DNA of 23,934 bases from Planctomycetales bacterium (GCA_030592655.1 JAUVIQ010000017.1:1-23934), one strand, 5' to 3'. Shown: positions 13,363 through 22,027, counted from the first letter of the stretch. Notes: generated by a model not told the origin, from the sequence alone. Made by a program: numbers and translations.

Positions 13363-16300
13363 ATGAAGGAACTCGAAGGAAAAGACCTCTTTGAAGATCA
13401 AGAACCTACAAACGGTCTTCTGGAAGCCGCTGACGCATTAGTGAGCGAAACAGAAGAGATTATGCGCACGGCCGGAACGGAAGAAGACCTGCGCATTGGG
13501 TTTGAGAAAATACTCGATCCGATTCTGAAAAGAATAGGCGTAGCCAGACAAGGAAAGTACGAAAAATCTGTGTACAAAGGAGGTCGCTCCGACGCGCTGC
13601 ATGGTCAAGTGATAATAGAATACGAATCGCCTGGGTCTTTTAAAAGCAAGAAATCGGTCCACCACGCTTATGAACAATTAGTCGGCTATATTCAGGGGGA
13701 AGCAAAGCAACATAAAGAAGCCCTGTTCATTCTTGACCCCAAACTGGTCGGAGTTGGTTTCGACGGAAAGCAAATATTCTTCGTTTTGTATCAGGGGGAC
13801 AGATCGGAACTGAAACTATCATTGAATAAAAAAGATTTTATTCAAGTTGGTCCATACCCGCTGGACAGGCAAAGTTCCCGCACATTCTTAACATATATGC
13901 GTGAGTTGTCTCGCAAGCTTCTTACCGCGAAAAATCTGGCTGATGATTTTGGCCCCAATAAAAAAATAGCAAGATTGGCCGTAAGCGCCCTTGTTGATGC
14001 TTTCAGGAATTGGACTGAATCGCCACGAGTGCGAACATATTATGCGGAATGGCAAAGGCTTTTTGGAATTGTTTACGGGGAACACTTTACCAAACAGCAG
14101 CAACTCGAGGTGGAGCATCTCATAAATCTTTACGGCGTAAGAAAAGACACTGGATTTCAAGAATTGCTTTTTTGCGTCCATACATACTTCGTATTCCTGA
14201 TGAAGCTTATTGTGGCGGAACTGTTATCTGTCGCCAGAACGTCACCGGCGTATTCATTCTGCGACGATCTCGCTCACTGCCCTGCAAAATCGCTTCGTGT
14301 CAGGTTACGCGAGGTCGAGGAAGGGGGGATTTATGCAAAGCAAGGAATTACTAACTTTCTTGAGGGTGATTTCTTTCGTTGGTATTTGGATGCGTTTTCG
14401 CCGCCGGTACAGGATGCCGTCAGAGAGATTGCTCGCGGCCTCGCCGGTTTCGACCCGACAACAACAACATTGCATCCGGAATCTCACAGGGATTTGCTTA
14501 AAAAACTCTATCAATATCTTGTTCCCAAGGAAGTAAGGCACAAACTTGGCGAGTATTATACACCCGATTGGTTAGCTGAACTGGTCTTGAAGGAAGTCGG
14601 TTACACCGGAGACGCTACAAAGAGACTTCTTGATCCCGCGTGTGGTTCCGGGACATTTCTGGTTCTGGCAATACATAGGGCAAAACAGTATTCCCGGAAG
14701 AAGAAAATCTCGCACAAGGAAACAGCCAAGCGGGTAGTTGCCAACATATGGGGGTTTGATCTGAATCCCCTTGCCGTAATTGCCGCCAGAACTAATTATC
14801 TTTTTGCTCTTGGCGAACTCGTGAATGAGTTGTCCGATTTTGAGATTCCTATCTACCTTGCCGATTCAGTCCTCTGGCCTCGTCAAACAGGGCAACAAAT
14901 GGATATAAATTTTGAAGGAGGAGACTATATTCCCATTGCCACATCGCTGGATGAACCGAAGAAATTTTATGTCCCGTTGTGTTGGATTAACGACAGAGGC
15001 TTTTTTATGAAGAAGGCAGCGCCTCTTATTGAGGAGATGGCGAAGAACGATTACTCCGAAGCAGAAGCGCTGAAAAGACTAAAAAAGAAAGGGCTTGTTT
15101 TTCCGCCAAATGAGAATGTCATAAAAAATTTCTACGGACAGATTCTAAAACTCGAGCGAGATGGTAAAAACGGAATTTGGGCGCGTTTTCTTAAAAATGC
15201 CTTTGCGCCGGTGGTTGCGGGAGAATTTGATTTTGTTGTAGGCAACCCTCCTTGGATTCGGTGGGGCTATTTGTCTCAGGACTACCGTGAGGCCACGCTT
15301 CCTCTTTGGCAAAGATACGGTTTGTTTTCATTAAAGGGACATGCTGCGCGGCTGGGAGGAGGAGAAAAAGATTTCTCAATGCTCTTTACGTATGCAAGTA
15401 TCGATTACTATGTGAAGAATAAGGGCAAACTCGGTTTCCTTATCACGCAGGAAGTCTTCAAGTCGAAGGGGGCAGGAGAAGGATTTCGGCGTTTTCGTTT
15501 CGGGGACGAAGGACAATTTAAAGTTCTCAAAGCGCACGATCTCGTTTCCATCCAACCTTTCGAGGGTGCAGCCAATAAAACAGCAATGATTATCGTCAGA
15601 AAGGGGCCCGGAACAACTTATCCCGTTCCATATACAGTATGGACGAAAAAGAAGCGTATAGGCAGGATACCTACGGATACGCTGCTGGAAGAAGCACTGC
15701 CTGTCCTAAAAAAGACCAGGAAATCCGCACGTCCGATAGGAAAGGCAACAGGTGCGTGGCAAACACTGGAAAAGGGACAGGAGTCGCTGAATAAAATCGG
15801 TGGCTCGAATGCATACAGTGCGCGACTGGGTGCAAGGGTAGAGCCATACGGCGTTTTTCTTTTGGGAATCAATCAGGTAATGTCGGACGGAAATCTCCTG
15901 ATACATAATATGGCTGGAATCATGAGGACTAAGAGAGACGTTCCCGAAATCCGAAATGCCTTGCTGGAATCGGATCTTGTGTTTCCTGCCGTAGCAGGCA
16001 GAGACATCAAACGCTGGAAGGCCACTCCGAATACATACATGCTGATGACGCAAGATCCCAAAACTAGAGAACCCTATCCAGAAAAAATAATGAAAACAGA
16101 ATGGCCTCGCACATATGCTTACTTGACGAGGTTTAAAGACATTCTTCTTAGTCGTGGGTCAAAGACAGTTCGTGAGCTTGCAGAACGAACGGCCTTCTAT
16201 GCAATGTTTGCGATAGGTTCATATACTGTTGCTCGCTATAAAGTGGTATGGAAGCGGATGGCGAACGATTTGGTTGCGGCGGTAATCTCGCAGCACAAGA

Positions 16301-16650
16301 CACCGTTCGGTTATAAAATGATTATTCCCACTGACACCACGTCTATAATTGCTGTTTCAAACAAGAAAGAAGCGCACTTCATTTGTGCGGTCCTGAATTC
16401 GACTCTTGTAAGAGATTTTATCAAATCATTCTCTTCCGGAGGGCGCGGATTTGGGGCCCCCTCCGTCATGAAGCATGTAGGCCTGCCTGAATTTGACAAA
16501 GAATGCAAACTCCATAAGGAGTTGGCCGATCTTTCAGAAACTCTCCATGAGTTGAAGAAGCGGGGATCCTCATTGGAGAACCCACGCTTTGAAAGCAAAG
16601 TGGATAAGGCGGCATGCAAATTATTTGGCATCAATGGAGGTGGCCGATGA
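13363..16650 (+). CDS. Type IIG-like restriction-modification protein (N6-adenine DNA methyltransferase)
   Basis: This 1095-residue protein joins three parts. Residues 45-150 look like a PD-(D/E)xK nuclease: D77 in GGRSDALHG and E86 in VIIEYESPG, although the usual final Lys is Glu88. The methyltransferase core has SAM motif I DPACGSGTF (424-432), FDLNPLAVIAARTNY (about 466-480) and catalytic NPPW (628-631), so N6-adenine is the target. The part after about residue 800 holds a target-recognition-like segment, VFPAVAGRDIKRWK. Such single proteins cut foreign DNA and methylate their own site. The stop overlaps the next small gene as ATGA. Codon choice is visibly more AT-rich than in neighbours, consistent with horizontal transfer. 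It is not certain that the nuclease is active. Confidence 0.88.
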   Translation: MKELEGKDLFEDQEPTNGLLEAADALVSETEEIMRTAGTEEDLRIGFEKILDPILKRIGVARQGKYEKSVYKGGRSDALHGQVIIEYESPGSFKSKKSVHHAYEQLVGYIQGEAKQHKEALFILDPKLVGVGFDGKQIFFVLYQGDRSELKLSLNKKDFIQVGPYPLDRQSSRTFLTYMRELSRKLLTAKNLADDFGPNKKIARLAVSALVDAFRNWTESPRVRTYYAEWQRLFGIVYGEHFTKQQQLEVEHLINLYGVRKDTGFQELLFCVHTYFVFLMKLIVAELLSVARTSPAYSFCDDLAHCPAKSLRVRLREVEEGGIYAKQGITNFLEGDFFRWYLDAFSPPVQDAVREIARGLAGFDPTTTTLHPESHRDLLKKLYQYLVPKEVRHKLGEYYTPDWLAELVLKEVGYTGDATKRLLDPACGSGTFLVLAIHRAKQYSRKKKISHKETAKRVVANIWGFDLNPLAVIAARTNYLFALGELVNELSDFEIPIYLADSVLWPRQTGQQMDINFEGGDYIPIATSLDEPKKFYVPLCWINDRGFFMKKAAPLIEEMAKNDYSEAEALKRLKKKGLVFPPNENVIKNFYGQILKLERDGKNGIWARFLKNAFAPVVAGEFDFVVGNPPWIRWGYLSQDYREATLPLWQRYGLFSLKGHAARLGGGEKDFSMLFTYASIDYYVKNKGKLGFLITQEVFKSKGAGEGFRRFRFGDEGQFKVLKAHDLVSIQPFEGAANKTAMIIVRKGPGTTYPVPYTVWTKKKRIGRIPTDTLLEEALPVLKKTRKSARPIGKATGAWQTLEKGQESLNKIGGSNAYSARLGARVEPYGVFLLGINQVMSDGNLLIHNMAGIMRTKRDVPEIRNALLESDLVFPAVAGRDIKRWKATPNTYMLMTQDPKTREPYPEKIMKTEWPRTYAYLTRFKDILLSRGSKTVRELAERTAFYAMFAIGSYTVARYKVVWKRMANDLVAAVISQHKTPFGYKMIIPTDTTSIIAVSNKKEAHFICAVLNSTLVRDFIKSFSSGGRGFGAPSVMKHVGLPEFDKECKLHKELADLSETLHELKKRGSSLENPRFESKVDKAACKLFGINGGGR

Positions 16651-16811
16651 AGAAATTTGATGCATTAAAATGGGTTCGTAAGGTGCGCGACGACCACTAC
16701 GAGCAACAGCGCAATCTCACAGCCGAGCAGAAGATCAAGCAAACAAAGACCGAAGCCGAGGCTTTCCGTGCTTCTCGCTCCAAGAATAAGGCTTCATCTC
16801 GACAAGATTGA
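16647..16811 (+). CDS. Small basic protein coupled to the methyltransferase
   Basis: The 54-residue protein starts with MKKFDALKWVRKVRDDHYEQ and is charged and helical throughout. Its ATG overlaps the methyltransferase TGA, with GGAGG 6 bases upstream, so it is surely co-translated. The N-terminal pattern (KxFDxxxxVRxxRDxHY) is typical of short proteins found beside toxin or nuclease genes, where they are suspected antitoxins. Here it could control or stabilise the restriction enzyme. Function is inferred from context only. Confidence 0.65.
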   Translation: MKKFDALKWVRKVRDDHYEQQRNLTAEQKIKQTKTEAEAFRASRSKNKASSRQD

Positions 16812-16832
16812 AAACGGGCAAGGCGGCAGTTC

Positions 16833-17825
16833 GTGGGGTTTAAACATATAGTAAAGGGAATTGCTACCTGCCTTCCCGGCTTGGGCGGGTTCGCCTGCCG
16901 GAAAACCGGCGGGACGGATTCCGCACGATATTGCTATTCCGTTTGGCTTCGGCATCTGGTGATGATCCACCGGGCCGGTCTCGATATTCGCCCGAAGGTC
17001 GTCGCTGAACTTGGCCCTGGCGATTCTATCGGAACAGGCTTGGCGGCGCTGCTGACTGGGGTGCGGGAATACTACGCCCTTGATGTCGTCGAGTATGCCA
17101 ATACGCAGGCGAATTTGAATATCTTCGAGGAGTTGGTTTCTCTGTTTAGTGAACGTCGGCCTATTCCGGGCAGGGATGAATTCCCCGAAATCACGCCGCA
17201 ATTGAATTCGTGCAAGTTTCCCCACGAGATACTCACCGACGAGGACCTGGCTGAAGCACTGGCTCCGTCGCGGATTCAGGAAATCCGAAATGCTCTTCTA
17301 CGTAACACGGGCGTCTCGCCCGTGCGGAAAGAAAACATGGCCGAGACGGCCATGATACGTGGCAAAGACACCATCAAAATCCGCTATTTCGCGCCGTGGT
17401 ATGATTCCGGCGTGATAGAACCCGAGTCCGTCGATATGATTTTTTCCCAGGCAGTGCTTGAGCACGTCGAGAACCTGGCGGGCACTTACGAGGCATTGTA
17501 TCGCTGGCTCAGGCCCGGCGGGTTTATGAGCCATCAGATCGACTTCGGATCCCATGGCCTGTCTAAACATTGGAACGGCCACTGGGCTTACTCGGATTTG
17601 ACGTGGAGGCTTATAAAAGGCAAGAGGCCCTGGCTGATAAACAGGGAGCCTTATTCGACCCACCGCAACTTGATTGAGAAAACCGGCTTCGAGATTGCCG
17701 GCGAACTCAAGGCCGACGATATGTCGGGAATCAACAGGAATCGCCTCGCCGCCCGGTTCGCCGATATTACCGACGATGATTGTAAGACCATAACGGCCTA
17801 TGTTTTGGCGAGGAAAAAGGCATAA
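16833..17825 (+). CDS. Class I SAM-dependent methyltransferase
   Basis: The 330-residue protein carries the SAM-binding motif I VVAELGPGDSIGTG (56-69), an acidic strand end YALDVVEY (81-88), and the late motif MIFSQAVLEHVENL with a WLRPGGFMSHQID segment typical of small-molecule or sugar methyltransferases. The start is GTG 16833, preceded by an AAGGCGG-like site. Residues 157-178 (NTGVSPVRKENMAETAMIRG) do not belong to the family; they are encoded by a double-hairpin repeat at 17300-17360 inserted without breaking the frame. The substrate is unknown. It follows the restriction cluster in the same direction but is not clearly part of it. Confidence 0.82.
   Translation: MGFKHIVKGIATCLPGLGGFACRKTGGTDSARYCYSVWLRHLVMIHRAGLDIRPKVVAELGPGDSIGTGLAALLTGVREYYALDVVEYANTQANLNIFEELVSLFSERRPIPGRDEFPEITPQLNSCKFPHEILTDEDLAEALAPSRIQEIRNALLRNTGVSPVRKENMAETAMIRGKDTIKIRYFAPWYDSGVIEPESVDMIFSQAVLEHVENLAGTYEALYRWLRPGGFMSHQIDFGSHGLSKHWNGHWAYSDLTWRLIKGKRPWLINREPYSTHRNLIEKTGFEIAGELKADDMSGINRNRLAARFADITDDDCKTITAYVLARKKA
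17300..17360 (+). repeat. Double-hairpin dispersed repeat inserted in the methyltransferase gene
   Basis: Two perfect hairpins lie in a row: CACGGGCG/CGCCCGTG (17306-17313 with 17317-17324) and CATGGCCG/CGGCCATG (17336-17343 with 17347-17354). They are enclosed by a short outer ACGTA/TACGT pair. The translated phrase TGVSPV...MAETAM is a form I recall as recurring in planctomycete proteins, which marks it as a repeat family that inserts in frame. Confidence 0.8.
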
Positions 17826-17849
17826 TAGGGCGCGTTGACGGAGAAAACC

Positions 17850-18260
17850 ATGGACGAAATGGACGTATTGCGTGAAGAGTTGGAACACTACAAGGCCCAG
17901 AAGGACAAAATCCGTGACGTGGTCGGTCAGATCGGCGGGGCGACCAGTCACCGGCGAAACGCGATGATTAACATCGCGTTTCTTGTCGTAGTAGTGTCTG
18001 CCTTTGCGTTTGACCTGCTGCGACACGTAATGGGATGGGAAATTTCTATCCTGTCGCCGACGATCCTGCTGGAAGTGGCCGTCCTGCTGGTGTCGCTGAA
18101 AATTATCTGGATGATCCATAAACAGGCCAAGGTGGACCACTTCCAGTTCTGGATACTCAACTCAATCGAATTCCAGATGAACATGCTCTCCCGCCGGATA
18201 GCCGACCTGGACAATACCGTCCGAATGGGGAACAACGCGTCCGACAATGCCGACGGATAG
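17850..18260 (+). CDS. Small two-helix membrane protein
   Basis: The 136-residue protein has a charged coiled-coil-like N-terminus (DEMDVLREELEHYKAQKDK), two transmembrane helices (about 44-62 and 70-90) and a polar C-terminus (RRIADLDNTVR). The ATG at 17850 is chosen because GGAG lies 6 bases upstream; a TTG at 17835 is also in frame. I do not recognise a named family. A membrane-bound coiled-coil accessory role is possible. Confidence 0.7.
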   Translation: MDEMDVLREELEHYKAQKDKIRDVVGQIGGATSHRRNAMINIAFLVVVVSAFAFDLLRHVMGWEISILSPTILLEVAVLLVSLKIIWMIHKQAKVDHFQFWILNSIEFQMNMLSRRIADLDNTVRMGNNASDNADG

Positions 18261-18402
18261 TCATTCGGTTTCTTGGCACGCCTTATGTTGTTTTGTAGCA
18301 GATCTCGCCATTGCCGGTTTCCTTTTACGCCACGGTTTCGTGCGTGCAATAGTGCCTCTCGGCATGAAAAACGGAGATGATAATTTCCTGAAGATCAGGT
18401 AC

Positions 18403-18431
18403 TTGACTGGGAGATAATAAGCGGCTAAACT
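18403..18431 (+). promoter_or_regulatory. Sigma70-like promoter of the IclR regulator gene
   Basis: TTGACT (18403-18408) and TAAACT (18426-18431) are separated by 17 bases, about 40 bases before the ATG at 18470. The rest of 18261-18402 holds no gene that I can support. Confidence 0.5.
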
Positions 18432-18469
18432 ACAATGTCGTAAGGCTTCGATAATATCGGATAACAAAC

Positions 18470-19222
18470 ATGATCCAGATTATCCACAGAGTGGCGCGTA
18501 TTTTTGATGTCCTAAGCAGAGACCGGAACTGCAAATTGGGAGAATTGGCGCGGTTGACGGGCCTGAAAAAAAGCACACTGGGCAGCATCCTGCAGTCACT
18601 TCTCAGTGTGGAGTACGTGGAGAAAGTCGGTGAGGGAACGTACGCGATCGGCCCAGGCCTGCTTGCGGTGGCCTATCCCCGTCTGACGACAAACACACTT
18701 CTGGGGGTCGCAGAGAAGCATGCTCGCGACTTGGCTGCCGACATAAATGAACGCGTGGTGATTGCTGTTCTGCTGAACATGGAGTTGCGCTACATTACCG
18801 AGGCTGCGCCGCAACAAAGCGTCGTCGTGAGCGCCGAAGTATGGGCCAAGGATTCCGTTTATGGGACCGCGTCAGGTCGGGTGCTGCTGGCACATTTGGA
18901 TGACAGCGATTTTAAAGTATGGCTTGACCTGAAAGGTCTGCCTGACGACGACTGGACTGAAATCACCTCGGCGCGGGCCTTGCGCATCGCCCTGAAGGAA
19001 ATCCGTACTCGAAAGATGGCTCTCAAGCGGACTCCGGACGGACAGGCGCAATCCCTCGCCGTTCCTGTGTTCGGGCCCGACGGCTCCGCCTGCGCGGCCA
19101 TAGGTGTTGTGCTTCCCGCCAGACGATTCGTGGGACGACACAGGAAAATGGTAATCGAAACCATTGAGAAGGCCGGAAGACGAATGACCGAGTCCATAAC
19201 GCTACGAATGGCAGAACAGTGA
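18470..19222 (+). CDS. IclR family transcriptional regulator
   Basis: The 250-residue protein has an N-terminal winged helix (residues 1-60, KLGELARLTGLKKSTLGSIL as recognition helices) and a C-terminal GAF-like effector domain, including VYGTASGRVLLAHL, QAQSLAVPVFGPDGSA and AAIGVVLPARRF. IclR proteins repress or activate catabolic genes in response to small metabolites. No strong ribosome site precedes the ATG. The next gene starts about 50 bases downstream in the same direction, so the regulator probably controls the QueG-like and dehydratase genes, or itself. The effector is unknown. Confidence 0.9.
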   Translation: MIQIIHRVARIFDVLSRDRNCKLGELARLTGLKKSTLGSILQSLLSVEYVEKVGEGTYAIGPGLLAVAYPRLTTNTLLGVAEKHARDLAADINERVVIAVLLNMELRYITEAAPQQSVVVSAEVWAKDSVYGTASGRVLLAHLDDSDFKVWLDLKGLPDDDWTEITSARALRIALKEIRTRKMALKRTPDGQAQSLAVPVFGPDGSACAAIGVVLPARRFVGRHRKMVIETIEKAGRRMTESITLRMAEQ

Positions 19223-19272
19223 GAAACACTCAATTTTGCACTACGGCCGATTTTTCAGCAAGGAGAACGATT

Positions 19273-20289
19273 GTGAACGACGAAGCCTTTAAGGAAAACT
19301 TACGGCGCTATGCGTTAGATCAGGACATCGACATGCTGGGATTTGCCAACATTGATCGTTTCAAGAATGCGCCGAGCGAATTCGATCCGCGCAATATCTA
19401 TCCGAGGGTGAAAACCGTGGTCGTGATAGGCGTGCGAGTGCTTCGAGGCCTGATGGAATCGCTGGACAACAACCAATACATTCCATACAACGCGCACGGT
19501 TACGGCGGCATCAACGAACAGTTCATGCGGACCGCTCGCCAAAGGGTAGCCCGATGGATCGAAGACCACGGCTTTTCCGCCGTGCCGGTGATTCAATGGA
19601 CCGGCACACCCCATCAGGAGCCGATCATGTGCCACCGTACCGCCGCCGTGGCCGCCGGCTTGGGCGAATTCGGCTGGTCGAAGGTTTTCCTCACCAAGCG
19701 GTTTGGACCGCTCCAGCGGCTGGGTATTGTGCTCACAGACGCGGACCTTCCTTCTGACCCCCTCCAGATCGGTCAGATATGCGACCATTGCATGGCTTGC
19801 GCGCAGGCCTGTCCTGCCGGCGCTATTCCCACGAAGCAGTCCCGCACCGTGGAGATAGAAGGCGTCGAGGTGCGCCACGCAAAAGTGGACATGTACAAAT
19901 GTGCCAAAGCACACCATGCCGGCACGAAGGAAACGCATCCCCGTCCGAAACCTGACTTCGACATCTCGGACATCGACCGCAAGTATGAAGCCATGCTTCG
20001 CGACACCCATGACGACACTGATGACTATGTACTGGGCGTTCAGGCCGCGACAGATGTGCAAGAGCGATATTCGGACCCCCTTTTCGACCTGGTGAGCGGG
20101 CTGGGCAGATCTTCTGCCTTCTGCGGGGCGCGCGGCTGTTTTCGCGCGTGCCTGGCGCATTTGGAGGATCGGGGCCTGCTCGACAGAGAATTCGCCCACG
20201 CGTATCGGGCACTCACGAAACAGCAAGGCCGACCAAAATCGGTGGACGGCACCCGCAAGTCGCAGGGGAAGGTAGTCAATATCGAGTAG
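19273..20289 (+). CDS. QueG-like 4Fe-4S protein (epoxyqueuosine reductase family relative)
   Basis: The 338-residue protein resembles the epoxyqueuosine reductase/reductive dehalogenase-like family. It has a GVRVLRGLM-containing N-terminal domain, a conserved MCHRTAAVAAGLGEFGWSKV segment and a 4Fe-4S motif C170, C173, C176, C180 (CDHCMACAQACPAG). A second Cys group (C210, C284, C289, C293) may bind another cluster. The start is GTG 19273, with AAGGAG 7 bases upstream; a longer frame from 19219 overlaps the IclR stop but lacks a site. True QueG acts on tRNA with cobalamin. The position behind an IclR regulator and the divergent C-terminus suggest a different redox substrate. Confidence 0.82.
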   Translation: MNDEAFKENLRRYALDQDIDMLGFANIDRFKNAPSEFDPRNIYPRVKTVVVIGVRVLRGLMESLDNNQYIPYNAHGYGGINEQFMRTARQRVARWIEDHGFSAVPVIQWTGTPHQEPIMCHRTAAVAAGLGEFGWSKVFLTKRFGPLQRLGIVLTDADLPSDPLQIGQICDHCMACAQACPAGAIPTKQSRTVEIEGVEVRHAKVDMYKCAKAHHAGTKETHPRPKPDFDISDIDRKYEAMLRDTHDDTDDYVLGVQAATDVQERYSDPLFDLVSGLGRSSAFCGARGCFRACLAHLEDRGLLDREFAHAYRALTKQQGRPKSVDGTRKSQGKVVNIE

Positions 20290-20302
20290 AAATGGTGCAT
20301 GT

Positions 20303-20360
20303 GCCGGAGATGTCCCGAAAGAGTAAGCATCCGAAGTTATTGTCGTCTCCGATCTCCGGC
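20303..20360 (+). promoter_or_regulatory. Inverted repeat before the dehydratase gene
   Basis: GCCGGAGAT (20303-20311) and its exact complement (20352-20360) are 40 bases apart, in the gap between the QueG-like stop and the dehydratase start. It could form a hairpin in the message or be two half-sites for a regulator; the sequence does not decide. Confidence 0.3.
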
Positions 20361-20400
20361 CTTCCGGTTATGCGATAGTTGTGATACGATTCGCTCCATT

Positions 20401-21351
20401 ATGAGCGTACTTACTCTCAAAGACATACAGAAGGCGGCTGATACTATTCGCGGCAAGGTCATTCGCACACCGCTGCTCGACGCACGCGACATCTCGCAGA
20501 CGCTTGGCTGTGGGCTTTGGCTGAAACTGGAGAATTTTCAGTTGACGCACGCCTTCAAGGTCCGTGGCAATATGAACAAGATCGGGTATCTTCATGGCCG
20601 CTGTCGGAACGGCGTAATTACTGCTTCGTCGGGAAATCACGGGCAAGGCTTGGCCTATGCGGCGGCGACGGCGAATATCCCTGCCAAGATCGTGCTCCCG
20701 GAAGCTTCCCCGCAGACAAAGCGGGAAGCGATTATCAACTACGGAGCCGAACTGGTCGTAGCCGGCAGCGACTATCACGCTGCCTGCGAACACGCCCACG
20801 CATTGGCCGAAGTCGAAGGGCGGATGTATGTGCACAGTTTTGACGATCCGGAAATCATGGCGGGGCAGGGAACCGTTGCCCTGGAGATACTGGAAGATTT
20901 ACCCGAAGTTGAGACTGTCATCGCGCCGATCGGCGGCGGGGGGTTGATTGGCGGGCTGTTGGTGGCGATAAAAGAAACCCGCCCATCCATTAAGGTTATC
21001 GGCGTTCAGACGACAGCCTTTCCGTCAATGGCTGAATCTGTCCGTCAGGGCAAGTGCGCCTCGGTACCGGAGGGGAAAACCATCGCCGACGGTGTGGCTG
21101 TCCGCCGGCCCGGGCAACTCGGCGTCGAAATTGTCAGGCAGTACATCGACGACGTCTGGCTGGTCGATGAATCAGACATCCGCGAAGCCATAAAGATGCT
21201 CGTCAAGCAGGTAAAAATCGTTCCCGAACCGGCCGGCGCTGTTACACTTGCGGGGATTCTGACCCGCCGCGACCAGGTCGCAGGCCAAAAAGTAGCCGCC
21301 GTCGTCAGCGGCGGAAATATCGACACCGACCTCCTGAAGGAGGTACTCTAA
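20401..21351 (+). CDS. Threonine/serine dehydratase (PLP-dependent)
   Basis: The 316-residue enzyme would deaminate threonine to 2-oxobutanoate or serine to pyruvate. PLP-binding residues are clear: K53 in HAFKVRGN, SSGNHG (76-81), the phosphate loop GGGGLIGG (178-185) and SGGN (303-306). There is no C-terminal ACT-like domain, so it resembles catabolic, isoleucine-insensitive dehydratases or serine racemase-like members rather than biosynthetic IlvA. The residue before FK is Ala, where Ser is usual. The ATG at 20401 fits the family N-terminus, but no ribosome site is visible. The gene follows the IclR and QueG-like genes, suggesting amino acid catabolism. Confidence 0.9.
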   Translation: MSVLTLKDIQKAADTIRGKVIRTPLLDARDISQTLGCGLWLKLENFQLTHAFKVRGNMNKIGYLHGRCRNGVITASSGNHGQGLAYAAATANIPAKIVLPEASPQTKREAIINYGAELVVAGSDYHAACEHAHALAEVEGRMYVHSFDDPEIMAGQGTVALEILEDLPEVETVIAPIGGGGLIGGLLVAIKETRPSIKVIGVQTTAFPSMAESVRQGKCASVPEGKTIADGVAVRRPGQLGVEIVRQYIDDVWLVDESDIREAIKMLVKQVKIVPEPAGAVTLAGILTRRDQVAGQKVAAVVSGGNIDTDLLKEVL

Positions 21352-21356
21352 TACTG

Positions 21357-21516
21357 CGTAACAAACAAATTGGTGAATATGGGTGGCACGGTCAAGTTGG
21401 AGCGACACGTAGTGTCCCTACGGGAAGCGGAAACTTGGCCGTGGCGGGCGTTCGACACGGCCAAGCTCCACTTCGTTCCACAACGTGGTCCTACGGACCG
21501 CTTGACCGTGCCACCC
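21357..21516 (+). repeat. Cloverleaf-like palindromic repeat, copy 3, with left flank
   Basis: The outer stem is a perfect 15 bp (21381-21395 with 21502-21516). Inside lie a GACAC/GTGTC hairpin (21404-21416), a perfect 10-bp stem (21434-21443 with 21456-21465) and a GGTCC/GGACC hairpin (21487-21499). The left flank 21357-21380 matches, inverted, the right flank of copy 1 with four transitions, so the element may extend beyond its main stem. It sits 30 bases behind the dehydratase stop. Confidence 0.85.
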
Positions 21517-21580
21517 TTCAATTGACTATTAACGGAACACCTGACGGGATACATCGAAAAGGTAGAGAGGATAGAGCTAA

Positions 21581-22027
21581 ATGATTCTGGACCGTTTGGA
21601 AAACTGCAAACAATACGCCGCTCTGAACAGCGGATTCGCCAAGGCCTTTGAGTTTCTCCGTCGCAGCGACCTGGCGGATTTGCCCGAAGGGAAGCACTCG
21701 ATTGACGGCGACAGCGTCTTTGCGATTATCGTCCGCGCCGATGGCGTGGGGCGCGATAAGGCCAGGCTGGAAATCCACAAAAAGTACGTCGATATCCAGT
21801 TCTGCATCACGGGTTGCGATGAGATCGGTTGGAGGCCGACGGACTGTTGCAGCGGCGATGAGGGTTTCGACGAGGAAAAAGACCTCGGCTTCTTCAGCGA
21901 CGGCGCCGAAGCGTGGGTGGCCGTTGGTCCCGGACGATTCGCGATATTCTTCCCCGCCGACGCTCATGCCCCGCTCGGAGGCGACGGACCGATGCACAAG
22001 GTCGTCGTCAAGGTCACCGTGGAGTAA
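21581..22027 (+). CDS. YhcH/YjgK/YiaL family protein
   Basis: The 148-residue protein matches the DUF386 cupin-like family (EbgC, YiaL), which act on sugars such as N-glycolylneuraminate or serve as beta-galactosidase subunits. Motifs are FEFLRRSDLADLPEGKHSID, ARLEIHKKYVDIQFCI and RFAIFFPADAHAPLG; the His residues in the second and third motifs are the likely metal ligands. GAGAGGA precedes the ATG at 21581 by about 9 bases. No sugar transport genes are adjacent, so the sugar is unknown. Confidence 0.92.
   Translation: MILDRLENCKQYAALNSGFAKAFEFLRRSDLADLPEGKHSIDGDSVFAIIVRADGVGRDKARLEIHKKYVDIQFCITGCDEIGWRPTDCCSGDEGFDEEKDLGFFSDGAEAWVAVGPGRFAIFFPADAHAPLGGDGPMHKVVVKVTVE

Noticed and set aside
17298..18140. 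280-codon minus-strand frame ending in FPHGRDARVT
   Set aside because: The end is the reverse translation of the double-hairpin repeat, and the rest is opposite two supported genes.
18261..18467. 68-codon minus-strand frame between the small membrane protein and IclR genes
   Set aside because: It has no ribosome site, its codons are unlike neighbours, and it overlaps the IclR promoter.
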